Source of the DNA: Poecilobothrus nobilitatus
Taxonomy: Eukaryota; Arthropoda; Insecta; Diptera; Dolichopodidae
Assembly (NCBI GenBank): GCA_947095535.1
Contig: OX352773.1
Coordinates: 111,173,950 to 111,237,949, forward strand
DNA: 64,000 nt
Direction of reading: 5' to 3'
The position numbers were made by a program, and so were the translations under genes. The first letter of the stretch is position 1. Every line of letters begins with the position of its first letter. Below are positions 54,592 through 63,502 of this stretch, piece by piece. The notes beneath the pieces are model-generated. The model was given only the letters and a program-made list of their open reading frames with translations. It did no database searches and had not been told where the DNA came from.

Positions 54592-55185
54592 CGATATTTG
54601 TACCTCAAAAATATACTGATATTTTTGATAATTCTGATTTTGTAAAAGAAATAAAAGAAAAAGAACATATTTTGTATATAAAGATAAAAATTTAAATTGA
54701 AGTATTGTAGATATATCTGAGTCTTTTGGTAAAATATATGCAAATTACCAATAAATAATGTAAATTGGTTTGTAGTTATAAGTTTTTATTATTATTAATA
54801 AATAAAAATAAAATTTAAAAAAGGTATACATTTTTTTATTTAGTTGCTTTATTTTTTCAGATTCATATTCAGGTTTATATGTACCTAAATTGATTTTGAA
54901 ATTGAAATTGACAAATTGATTTATTTAATATTTTTTTTTCGTAAAAACACAGGTATTTCATAAAAGAGCCTAGAAAAATTACATCATACATTAAATTTTT
55001 GAACCGGAATAAAAATCTCTACTTGCTACCTTGTAGCATTTTTTTCTGTATAGGTCTATATGTATTTCTTTTACTATTTGAAATTTTGACATGGTTTATA
55101 CACTATCTAACTAGATTTAAAAATCCAATTTTACATTTCTTTATTTATATACTCTGAAAACTTGAAGTTTGACTGGGTGCTACAG
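54592..55185. other. Polinton intergenic AT-rich DNA
   Basis: No coding signal recognised. Confidence 0.4.
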
Positions 55186-55253
55186 TATATAACGCAGTTC
55201 AATTTTATTGGCAAATCATTTTCAATTCAATTTTGGTAAGATATTTAATTAAA

Positions 55254-55497
55254 ATGGCAGCTGATTCAACAACATTTCCATTTACTGAAGAAACTGCAAT
55301 AGTTAGTATACTAATTGAGGTCCAAGTTAATGAAATTACATCCACCGTAGATGAGGAGGAATTAATGGAAACTGAAGAATTTATACCATCGTTTCAAGTC
55401 TTAGATGAATGATATAGTGGAGCAACAAATTTGGGAAATAAATAACCAAGAAGGAGATCCTGACTATTTTGCAGAACTTTTTAGAAATAATATATAA
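55254..55497 (+). pseudogene. Small acidic Polinton ORF, probably frameshifted
   Basis: ATG at 55254 opens 52 codons (MAADSTTFPFTEETAIVSIL ... EEELMETEEFIPSF). A second frame beginning at 55405 overlaps its end by eight bases and reads DIVEQQIWEINNQEGDPDYF to 55497. The two look like halves of one acidic protein. A TATATAA box lies at 55186-55192. Function unknown. Confidence 0.4.
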
Positions 55498-55573
55498 GAA
55501 TATTTGAGTAAATCTACATGTATCTACTATATATAAGTAATTCATAATAAAAAACAAATTAAATAAAATTTTT

Positions 55574-56122
55574 TCATTTATTGTTGTTTTTGTTTAAAAC
55601 ATTAGAAATTTTATTTTCTAGTAGTACAGGTATTTCAAAAAACAATCTAGAATAATTGCATTGAAAGCTACAACGTTGTGTTGGAATATATATTTCATCG
55701 TGCAATTTCATAACATGTTTTTCTTGACACGTTTTTATATATTTAATAACATATTCCCGTACATTTGATTCAGCATTTTTATTGTGTATCATTACAGCTT
55801 GAAGAAAATCAATTAAGTAAGATGTGTCAGCTTCCTCTTTGTTAATGCTAAGACATCGGCCAATAATCATTCTTAACCCATATTGTAAACATAATTTTGT
55901 ATTCTTTATTGATTATTTCGAGTACCTTTTATAAAATTGCTGGTAAAATTTACACCAATCACGATATTTTAAAATAGCTGGCTTTTTTCCAATACTATGA
56001 AAAATGCAAGTACCTATAAGAGATTCTGCATCAAAACCAACAAGAACTTTTAATGACTGATTTTTGTTGAGAAAATATGTATAACTCAACATCAAATTTG
56101 TGTTCGAACCTTGATCTTCCAT
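55574..56122 (-). pseudogene. Unknown Polinton protein in two pieces
   Basis: Two minus-strand frames in tandem: 55913-56122 (MEDQGSNTNLMLSYTYFLNK ... WCKFYQQFYKRYSK) and 55574-55870 (IIGRCLSINKEEADTSYLID ... VMKLHDEIYIPTQRCSF), separated by stops. They follow the protease in the same direction and probably formed one gene of about 180 codons. No motif recognised. Confidence 0.45.
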
Positions 56123-56169
56123 TACTACGTTTTCACTAAAGCTTTTTAATATTCATTGTATTTAAATTT

Positions 56170-56602
56170 CCAAATTAGTTGTAAAACATATTAATAATCA
56201 GATTGTCGTTTTCTATATGATTATCTTTGCTAAATTCATTCAAAAAAGTTTTCATGCTTAAACCAAAACATCTATACCAACCATAAACGCAACAGTATTG
56301 TCCACATACATTCGAAAAAACACTCTATATCTGCCAATTATTAAAAACTATAATCTGATTTTTTAAATATATCAAAATTTCCGGTTTATCTGGAACTCCA
56401 CCATACGAATCAAAATATTCTGTGCAACCATGCTTTGGAATATAAATCTTTTATCTTGTCTGTATTTACAATTAAAAAAGTAGGTGTTTCTATTATTTTT
56501 GGAATTTTGTCTAAAGCAAAAACTCCCTTAAAATATTTGTTTCTAAATTTGTTACATTTTATGAGAAGTGTTTTTTATGAGAAGTTGTTTTTTTTCTAAA
56601 GT
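56170..56602 (-). pseudogene. Polinton cysteine protease (adenovirus-type), inactive
   Basis: Starts MNTLEKKQLLIK near 56602. A short tandem duplication of CTTCTCATAAAA right after it breaks the frame. Then KYFKGVFALDKIP and PTFLIVNTDK, followed after a frame change by YIPKHG-type sequence, EYFDSYGGVPDKP (acidic residue), FSNVCGQYCCVYG (catalytic Cys) and MKTFLNEFSKDNHIENDN. The block with the catalytic His (H-W after the NTD motif) is missing. In the family it processes capsid proteins. It lies directly after the MSSSC gene in the capsid block. Confidence 0.82.
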
Positions 56603-56604
56603 GT

Positions 56605-56934
56605 TCATAACTCAAACTGACTCAAATCATACACTCTACTTATTTCATTAACGTACTTCATTAAAAAGTCCTTTTTTATTTTTTCATTTGTTATAATAAC
56701 ACCAAATTTTTCTAGCACCTGTCTTAATTCTTTATTAATTTTATCATTATGTACAGTTCCAAAAGAGTAATTTTCAAAATTTATAATTTCTTTTGTTGGG
56801 AATTTGTAGGTAAACTCTTTTACAAATTTTTTACAAGGTTCTTTAATTCCAACTAAACAAATATCTTTTACAAATAAAGTATTTTTATCATCACAACAAA
56901 ACTTCACATCCACAAGTGCACAGGACGATGACAT
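56605..56934 (-). CDS. Polinton-associated protein with V-D-(V/L) N-terminus, paralogue 1
   Basis: 109 codons. It starts MSSSCALVDVKFCCDDKNTL, then FVKDICLVGI and KEFTYKFPTKEI. The N-terminal pattern (VDVxx...F-V-K-E/D) matches the ORF at 61018-61526 (VVDLQFLKG...FLKELAIL), so the Polinton carries two members of one family. I suspect a nuclease-like fold because an Asp sits in a first beta strand, but this is not established. It ends 38 bases after the MCP stop. Confidence 0.55.
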   Translation of the reverse strand: MSSSCALVDVKFCCDDKNTLFVKDICLVGIKEPCKKFVKEFTYKFPTKEIINFENYSFGTVHNDKINKELRQVLEKFGVIITNEKIKKDFLMKYVNEISRVYDLSQFEL

Positions 56935-56971
56935 CTTTTCGAATATTCAAATACATGTTTCAGTATTCTAT

Positions 56972-57903
56972 TTATAGATTTGTGAATATATTTCGATTTT
57001 TATCAATTTGTATGCTTGCATCAAATTCTCCATAAACAATAGCAGTTAGTGTAGATATAAGTGGTTTTGATAGCCTTGCCTCAATTCTAACTGTACCCTG
57101 GTTTAGTAAACCTTGACATACTTTATTTCCAGATGCATCTGGAGTTAAATCAAAAGCAAGTATAAAAATCCATTACTAAACATAGACTTTGTTATCTGAT
57201 GACCTTTATCATTGTGGTAAATTCCAGTTCCTGAAAAAAGTGTACTGTATGTTCTTGTGCAGGAATTATTTTCATCAGAGAAACTGGTTTCAATTGCTGA
57301 ATTAGGTATTTGAACACCATTTACGTTTAACACAAATTGTGAAATATCAAAATGTTTAAAATTGTATGGGTTTTTTGATCTTTTTCCAGAGTAACCCACA
57401 CTTTCTGTCATACAAAAAATTTTTGTGTTTGGCAACTGCCTAATAAAAACATTATCTAGTGATATTGACGAGCTGTTCATTGGAATTGTAAAACTTTTTA
57501 CTTCAACGCGTTTATAATTATATTTAGCATTGAATTTTCCAAGAGCAGCATTGTGTGCTAACAGTACGCTTAGATTAACGGTAACATGCCTCATAAATAG
57601 AGTGGCTTCTATAATTTTTAATTGTGATTCATCAGAATCGTCTGCAAATAGATAAAAATCTGGTTTTTTAAGTGTTAAAACTATACGAATGTCAACATTA
57701 TTTATAACTAGAGTAGGTTGATTAAACATATCTACATGTAGTTTACCCATAAGTTCCACTGCATTGCTATTATGATACAATTTTTGGCGCTCTTTTGAAC
57801 CATTATTATCAGATTTATCTATATTTGCTTTATCTAAAATCCATCCTGCACATTCTAGTTGGGTTTTAAAAATATCCAACTCAGATTTCATACACTCATT
57901 CAT
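56972..57903 (-). pseudogene. Polinton major capsid protein, N-terminal deletion and frameshift
   Basis: Reads MNECMKSELDIF, then jumps to a region that belongs well inside the F54H12.2-like family: KERQKLYHNSNAVELMGKLH, FNQPTLVINNVDIRIVLTLK, LAHNAALGKFNAKYNYKRVE, KSFTIPMNSSS, VFIRQLPNTK, NPYNFKHFDISQFVLNVNG. A one-base shift near 57168 leads into FDLTPDASGNKVCQ and RIEARLSKPLISTLTAIVYG, ending at TAA 56972-56974. The second jelly roll is largely present; much of the first appears deleted. In Polintons this protein forms the double-jelly-roll capsid shell. The ATG is 2 bases after the stop of the upstream gene. Confidence 0.85.
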
Positions 57904-57905
57904 AA

Positions 57906-58343
57906 TTAATCAAAAATATCTTTATGTTTCTTTTTGTTATTATCTTTGCGTCGTTTTGACGTAAAATAGTTTAAATTTTTAATGAATGGTCTTTTTATAG
58001 CTTGTCGTTTTCTTTTACCAGAACCATACATTTCATTCAGTTTTCGTACGGCACCACGTCATACATTTTTAACAACCTCTTTACTACGATCTTGTATAAC
58101 TTCATTTATATTTGCACCAGATGCAATATCAGATAAAGCATTAATACCAGAGTTAATAACCTCTTTTTTCAAAATATCAGCGCCTGAAGTAAATAATGGT
58201 TTCAAATATCTAAAAAGTCCCCCAAAAAAACTTTCCAATCCACGGCCTCTTTGAAAAGGTACGGTTGAATGTAATAAAGGGCCGATATCATCAAGTCCTC
58301 TACCAGATTGAATTAAATAATACTTATAGTATATTCTCTCCAT
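57906..58343 (-). pseudogene. Polinton minor capsid-like protein (Gly-rich, basic tail)
   Basis: ATG at 58343. N-terminal half: GRGLDDIGPLLHSTVPFQRG and SFFGGLFRYLKPLF (hydrophobic, Gly-rich), then FTSGADILKKEVINSGINAL. A TGA at about 58059 interrupts it, but the same frame goes on as RRAVRKLNEMYGSGKRKRQA and a Lys/Arg-rich end to TAA at 57906-57908. This layout recurs next to the MCP in insect Polintons and resembles adenovirus pVI-like internal proteins; that function is inference. Confidence 0.7.
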
Positions 58344-58389
58344 AATGAATAAAATAAAATAATATATAGTTTTGTAAAATCGCTTTTAT

Positions 58390-58863
58390 TTATACTTTTT
58401 TAAAATGTAATACAATTTTTGTTGGAATTGAACTATTTGAAAAGTTTATTTTGTATCCATATTTATCACATAAAAATAATGAAATGTTATTAAATGATTT
58501 CTCCACATTGCAATATTGAATATTACTGAATTCTTTTACAGTATCAGTGAAAGAATTTTGTATGTTAACAGATCTTAAACACCTTATATCTTTATCAGCT
58601 ATTTTTTGCGGTTTAATTATGTCTGTGTATATAAAAAACATATCTGGTTTACTAATGGGAATCAATTGTACACTATCTATAAACGTTTTGAAAGCTTCTA
58701 TTACACGTGATTTGTATTTTTTAAAATCTGTAACTTTAAAAGATACTTGATTGAAACATGTTGTCAAAAGTCCTTCGAGGGTATAAGCGTAATTTGCTCT
58801 TATTTTTATATCTATTTTAGGCTTAGTAACACATATTGTGGTGTAACTTAAATTTTTAGGCAT
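58390..58863 (-). CDS. Polinton structural protein, possible penton
   Basis: 157-codon intact ORF, MPKNLSYTTICVTKPKIDIK ... NSSIPTKIVLHFKKV. Beta-rich with alternating hydrophobic residues and no catalytic motif. It sits between the minor capsid-like gene and the 59007 ORF in the capsid block, where a small jelly-roll penton-type protein is expected. Assignment is by position and composition only. Confidence 0.55.
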   Translation of the reverse strand: MPKNLSYTTICVTKPKIDIKIRANYAYTLEGLLTTCFNQVSFKVTDFKKYKSRVIEAFKTFIDSVQLIPISKPDMFFIYTDIIKPQKIADKDIRCLRSVNIQNSFTDTVKEFSNIQYCNVEKSFNNISLFLCDKYGYKINFSNSSIPTKIVLHFKKV

Positions 58864-59006
58864 TTTCTTAGCTTTTTTTGGTTGTGTATAATTAACATCA
58901 TCGTTTATAAAATTAAAAATTCCCTAAATCAACTGTCGTTCAACTTCTTTTCTTGTAAACCTATTAAGTGGGCGTTAATCATTTATTGATCATTTCTTTC
59001 CACTGA

Positions 59007-59294
59007 TCATTTATTGTTTTCTATGTATGGAAAATATGATGTTACAACTCCTATCATATCTTTTTGCATACCTTTAATAAATATTTGAGTACTTTTTTCC
59101 CATTCTTCACCATACACATTTGGAACGAAATCTTTAAAATAGATTTCTGGAATACCGACTTTCCACCTTGAATCACACATGTATTTATCCATTTTATTTG
59201 TAAAAGATGATAATGAATTTTCTGGATAATAGTTCATAGATGAATCACTAAGTAAAGTAACGTAAAATTCATCATTTACTTGTATGTTGTCCAT
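59007..59294 (-). CDS. Polinton minor capsid-like protein, N-terminal part
   Basis: MDNIQVNDEFYVTLLSDSSM, then YYPENSLSSFTNKMDKYMC and WKVGIPEIYFKDFV. The F-x-V-x-L-x-S-x-S-M-x-Y-Y-P-x-N...W-x-V-G-(L/I)-x-E-I pattern recurs in arthropod Polinton structural proteins that are longer, so this 95-residue ORF is probably truncated at its C-terminus (stop at 59007). It overlaps the upstream gene by 19 bases. Confidence 0.6.
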   Translation of the reverse strand: MDNIQVNDEFYVTLLSDSSMNYYPENSLSSFTNKMDKYMCDSRWKVGIPEIYFKDFVPNVYGEEWEKSTQIFIKGMQKDMIGVVTSYFPYIENNK

Positions 59295-59690
59295 GAGCTT
59301 GCGGATTTATTCTTACGAATTGGAAAATTAAGTTCTGTTTGAGTATTACCTGCTATAGCTGATCTTAAAACACGTCTTAATGAATTATTCAACTCTTTAG
59401 TATTTATAGTTTTTTCTTTTTTCGTTGGTGGGCTATTTAAAGGAACAGTTATAATGTCTCCTGTATCAGTTTCAAAAATTTCTACATTTTGATTTCTAAT
59501 TGATTTTCTTTTTCTAAGACGTTCTCCAACTGAAGCGGCTGACAATGCTTTTGTTAAAATATTTTCTTAAATTTCATCATCAAATACTTCGTCATCAGCT
59601 TCTTTTTCATATACTTCTTCTTCTTCTTCAGGAACAACTTGTATTCCAACATTCTTGTACTCAGGAAAATGCGATTGAGTTTCAACCATC
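59276..59690 (-). pseudogene. Polinton acidic-basic protein, one nonsense codon
   Basis: ATG at 59690 overlaps the previous gene's stop (ATGGTTGA). It reads an acidic first half (VPEEEEEVYEKEADDEVFDD), a TAA near 59570, then a basic second half (GERLRKRKSIRNQNVEI, SLRRVLRSAIAGNTQTEL) to 59276. One frame throughout. Probably a virion or scaffold protein; function unknown. Confidence 0.6.
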
Positions 59691-60029
59691 TATATACATT
59701 GGTTTTGCACGAGTTTGAGTACCTTTTGTTTCCGTAATTTTTATTTTCTCCTCTTTATTTCTAGGAAGTTGTCGTTTTTTGTTTTTTATTTTAAATAGAT
59801 TTTGTCTGTATAAATACCATTTTTGAGTGTCCGTAAGATGTTTATTTATCAATATTTTTTTCATAATTTTACCCAACTCATTGAGTTCAGAGTCTGCATT
59901 TTGCTTCATTTTCTCATAAATCTCGGGTTTTAGTATAATCATTTTGTTAAATGTTGTATTATTCATTTTATAAAATTTCCGATTATTCCTGATAGTCCGT
60001 ACGAAGAAGTGTAGGTAAAAATCCACCAC
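59682..60029 (-). CDS. Polinton small Lys-rich protein
   Basis: Open frame of 115 codons; the more likely start is the internal Met at about 59966 (MNNTTFNKMIILKPEIYEKM). It continues LTDTQKWYLYRQNLF and ends GTQTRAKPMYIDG. The N-terminal KMI(I/V)xPE pattern recurs in Polinton small proteins. Function unknown. The stop overlaps the next gene's ATG. Confidence 0.6.
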   Translation of the reverse strand: MVDFYLHFFVRTIRNNRKFYKMNNTTFNKMIILKPEIYEKMKQNADSELNELGKIMKKILINKHLTDTQKWYLYRQNLFKIKNKKRQLPRNKEEKIKITETKGTQTRAKPMYIDG

Positions 60030-60030
60030 G

Positions 60031-60291
60031 TTAAATAATAATTTTGCTTTTTATAGATTTTTTACGGCAAATGAATGATCTTAATTTCTTTTTATACTTT
60101 CGTAATTGTGTTGTTGCTTTTTTATTCAGATTACAATTATCTTTTAAAATATTTAATGCTATTTCACAAGTTGTTTTAATTACTTCAGGGTCACAGTGTT
60201 TTATAATTACTTTCTGCAATTTTAGTTTAGAGGTTTTTAATAGGTGCAATATGTGACGATTGGTCTTCAAACGTTTCATATTCCTCCCCAA
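60031..60291 (-). CDS. Polinton small basic protein
   Basis: 86 codons, MGRNMKRLKTNRHILHLLKT, HCDPEVIKTTCEIALNILKD, KYKKKLRSFICRKKS. Very basic, helical. It overlaps the ATPase 3' end (60227-60291) in another frame and lies next to the 60029 gene. Similar small basic proteins accompany the ATPase in Polintons; it could bind DNA in the particle. Confidence 0.6.
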   Translation of the reverse strand: MGRNMKRLKTNRHILHLLKTSKLKLQKVIIKHCDPEVIKTTCEIALNILKDNCNLNKKATTQLRKYKKKLRSFICRKKSIKSKIII

Positions 60292-60896
60292 ATTGTTCTA
60301 ATTGATCTCTCGTACAATAACACAAACCTTTTCCAAATATATCACTTCTTAATCGAAATATGTCATTAACGTCTTGAGTAAGATCTATTAATATCGTATG
60401 GGACTGACGTCACATCATTATATACTTTTTCAAATGCTTTGATTTGATTGGGATATATTTGGCGAGCTAGAGGTAATATCTGCGATTTATCTCTTGGATT
60501 TTTGAAAAGTATTAGATATTTACAGTTAAGTGAAATATCTCTTGAAAATTTACCCTGGTGAAAAACATTTTGTGTTACAAATATTACTGATAAATTTCTA
60601 TGATGTGATCCTCCAGTAAATAAATCACATACATACTTATTATGAGAATTTAACATCATATCATCGATAATAATTAACAAAGGTTTTTGTTTATCATTAA
60701 AATCTGGAATAGTATTACTATATTCTACATCTTTGATATATTTTGGAACGGCATTTTTGTCTGGATTACACCAAATAATTCTATTAATATGTGGTTGTAT
60801 ATTTTCTTTTTTATATTTTATTAAATTATGAATAAAAGTGGGTTTACCACAGCATGATGGCCCCGCAACCATCATAGTAAATGTGTGAAACAGCAT
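60227..60896 (-). pseudogene. Polinton genome-packaging ATPase (FtsK/HerA-like)
   Basis: MLFHTFTMMVAGPSCCGKPT is a Walker A with the Thr/Ser after GK replaced by Pro. Walker B is LLIIIDDMM. HRNLSVIFVTQNVFHQGKFS and LFKNPRDKSQILPLARQIYP follow, as in A32-type packaging ATPases. A frameshift near 60395 (after SVPYD) leads into LIDLTQDVNDIFRLRSDIFG and the stop at 60227-60229. The Walker change and frameshift make it inactive. It is first in the leftward capsid block. Confidence 0.88.
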
Positions 60897-61017
60897 ATTT
60901 GTATTAGTTAAAAACTAACATTGGTAACCTATATTTATAGGAAAAGCTCTTGAAAGCGAAGTGAATATAAATGTAAATTTAGTAATTCTAATGAACATTC
61001 TTCCGTAAACCTTCAAC
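60897..61017. promoter_or_regulatory. Divergent promoter region of the Polinton
   Basis: The 121 bases between the ATPase (leftward) and the 61018 gene (rightward) contain CTATATTTATAGG at about 60929, a near-palindromic TATA element, and GAATATAAATG at about 60963. A shared promoter is inferred from position. Confidence 0.4.
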
Positions 61018-61526
61018 ATGGATAACCAAATTTTCGTAGTTGATCTACAATTTTTAAAAGGAAATGAAAAGCAATATTTCCTAAAAGAACTGGCTATACT
61101 AAAAAAAGGCTATACTATACTAAAGAAGTTTAATTCCTACTGTATATCACTTCAAACCACCATACCCTGTAGAAGAACTTAGTCTAGAGGGAAATTATAA
61201 TAACCAGTATTGCGAAAATAAAATAAATGGACTTAAATGCAATAACGGTTTAATTGAATATTTAGACATAAAACCTATATTAAAATACTATTTAGAATCA
61301 GCTGAAAAAATTTATGTTAAAGGAGAGCGAAAAAAAACATTTTCTTAAAAAGTACATTGACAGTGTTAAAATAGAAGATCGAAACAGAGACTTACCGTCA
61401 TTATCAAAGATTGAAAATTTTAAATCACCAAGTCCTATACACTATACCAAAACCAGTTTCAGATGTGCTGTAAAAAATTGTTTTAATGTCTATATGCATC
61501 TCTTAAAAGAAAAAATATTAAATTAA
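61018..61526 (+). pseudogene. Polinton-associated V-D-(V/L) family protein, paralogue 2
   Basis: ATG at 61018, MDNQIFVVDLQFLKGNEKQY, FLKELAIL. After a short GGCTATACTA duplication the frame shifts to VYHFKPPYPVEELSLEG, INGLKCNNGLIEYLDI and EKIYVKGERKK. A second shift gives KHFLKKYIDSVKIEDRNRD, LPSLSKIENF and RCAVKNCFNVYMHLL. The N-terminal pattern matches the ORF at 56605-56934. The order (KPP.P..EL, NGL.CN.G.I, VKG..K, C..H-like end) defines an unnamed family, perhaps a nuclease fold. Two frameshifts. Confidence 0.6.
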
Positions 61527-61634
61527 GATTTTTCAAATTTATATACAGACAGACGTATATAATCAAAGACGTATAGAAAAATTGGATTTCACTATTTCTG
61601 CAATCTTAACATGATTAGCGTAAAAAATTTTTCA

Positions 61635-62245
61635 ACTCAGATTTCTATAAAATTGTAAAATATTTCTAGTTAAATAAAAATTTTTTGAACATGTAAATAA
61701 ATCTGTTTTATTTTTATATTCTTGTTTTCAAAATAGGTACCAAATGCAATTAACCTGATGACTTGGATTTTTTTTCTTTTTTTATTCTTTGCAGATTATG
61801 ATTTATATTTTTATAATTAAGCGAAATAATAAAAATATTGTTTGTTTTGTTTTATACTTGACTTTTATTTATTTATTTATTTTTATATATAACATTATTT
61901 TGTTTTACATTAGATTTTTATTTATTTATTTATTTTTATATATAACAAAACAATTTCTTTTTATTTATTCAACTTTTTATATAACAAAACAACTTCTGAT
62001 CGAACCAACGTCCAGTAGCAGAATCAATGCATTTTTATATTAGAATATTTACATTCTTAATAAGTCACGTTGCAATGCAACGTGCTGAGAAAATTATTAT
62101 TGAAGTTTGGAATGTACAGTTATTTTAAGATAGGATCATGTTACAAGTTACAATAATATGTTGACGCGCGCAAAAGTAAGTTTGCGCGTGTGAAAGAAAA
62201 TAAAAATATATTCAAAACATTGTTTTATTACAGGGTGACATAACT
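61635..62245 (-). repeat. Errantivirus LTR (3' LTR on the minus strand)
   Basis: On the minus strand the LTR starts AGTTATGTCACCC right after a polypurine tract (62246-62257, AAAGGGTGGGGA) and runs to 61635, about 611 bases. The part at 61635-62132 is repeated without a visible difference at 63503-64000, offset 1868. It contains a 9+9 hairpin CACGTTGCA-A-TGCAACGTG at about 62067 and a GCGCGCAAA/TTTGCGCG inverted repeat at about 62164-62190. Confidence 0.8.
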
Positions 62246-63502
62246 TCCCCACCCTTTGACGGAGGCTCCGACGAAGTTATCTTGATTGTTTTGTTTTTAT
62301 AACAATTTTTTAACTTTACAATTTGAATTAATAGTACAATTATAATTATTACTATTATTATTTTAGTTACATAATTTACAATATTTCCAATTTTATTAGT
62401 ATACAAGATTTCTTTAATTTGTTCTCTGTTATTTTTAATGTTTTTTACATGCAGTTCTTCAAAGTTTAACAATTCATTATTATTGACATTTTTTTTTATA
62501 ATTACATTTAAAGTAGGTAAAATTATATGGTCTTTTATTTCGATTTCAAAATTTTTATATGTTAAATTATTAATTCTAATTTGACATTTTTCGAATCTTA
62601 TTAAATTAGTACCTTCAATGAAGGTTTCAAAATTATTACAATTATGGAATATCTGTGTTCTTTTAATATTTTTTATAATTATAAGACCATTTTTAATTTC
62701 TGTAATAGATTGTTCGAAAAAATGTTTAAACATACAATTAGCTTCCTTATTATTAAAAATATTATATGTACAGTTATCTTTTATATCTTTTAAGTTTTTC
62801 TTTAGATTTTGAATTACATTTGAGTGATAAATATTTTTATTTTCATCAATCAGAATTTCCTTTTCTCCTATAAATAAAATTTTATTGTCTTCAGTAGGTA
62901 AAGGTTCTATTAAGATTTTAGAATAGAGTTTATTAGTAAAATTTGGTATTAATAGAATTATGACTATTTCGTTTCCGAATGTTATTATATTAATTTTGAT
63001 ATTTGTCAGAATGTCCAAGTTTTGTATTATGTTAAATTCTTCGTCTGTTAGTATATTTTTTGATAGTATTCCTAATCTGCTCATTAGTAGTGTCTGTTCA
63101 ATATCGTCAATGTGATTTCTGAGTAAGGTAATGTCGTAATTAATTTGATACATGCACTCCATAAGTGCCATTTGGTGTTCCATTTTAGATATTTTATTGT
63201 TGAGTTCATTAGTTAAATTTGTTACGAATTTTCTTATTGTGTGTTGTTGATTCTTGATATGTTCTGTAATGTTGTAAGTTTGTTCAATTAGGTCAGAGTT
63301 TATTTTAACTTGTTTATTGTTTTCTGTTATTAACATTTTGTTGTTATCTGTTAAAGCTTGTAGTTTGTTACGTATTTGAATTTCATCGTCGCTGTCCATC
63401 GTGCCTGTTATGTACTTTAGCACTTTTCCTATTCCGTTTACAAGTCCTCTTTTGTTTCTTTTGTGAGGAATAATGTTTTTTATTTTAGAGACTAGTGATT
63501 TG
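62212..63502 (-). pseudogene. Errantivirus env, transmembrane half, N-terminally truncated
   Basis: The frame is open from the junction at 63502 to 62212, about 430 codons with no stop. Near its start KRNKR forms a furin-type site followed by GLVNGIGKVLKYITG, a fusion-peptide-like segment, then TMDSDDEIQIRNK. Coiled-coil-like heptads (about 30-130) follow. Close to the C-terminus IIIVIIIIVLLIQIVKLKNC is a membrane anchor, then a cytoplasmic tail ending inside the LTR (34 bases). The receptor-binding half upstream of the cleavage site is missing, so the product would lack it. Related to the truncated env at 25258. Confidence 0.88.

Larger units (their letters stand above)
45946..61530. mobile_element. 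Polinton (Maverick) element, degenerate
   Basis: Contains the diagnostic set: protein-primed polymerase B, retroviral-type integrase with chromodomain, adenovirus-type cysteine protease, packaging ATPase, double-jelly-roll major capsid protein and minor capsid-like proteins. Polymerase and integrase read rightwards; the capsid/packaging block reads leftwards. Terminal inverted repeats and the target duplication were not identified. A non-LTR element sits inside at about 49520-52920. Confidence 0.92.

Noticed and set aside
61789..62043. 84-codon ORF present twice (also 63657-63911)
   Set aside because: It lies in the LTR and is low-complexity Phe/Ile/Tyr-rich sequence from TTTAT repeats; no promoter or motif supports a protein.
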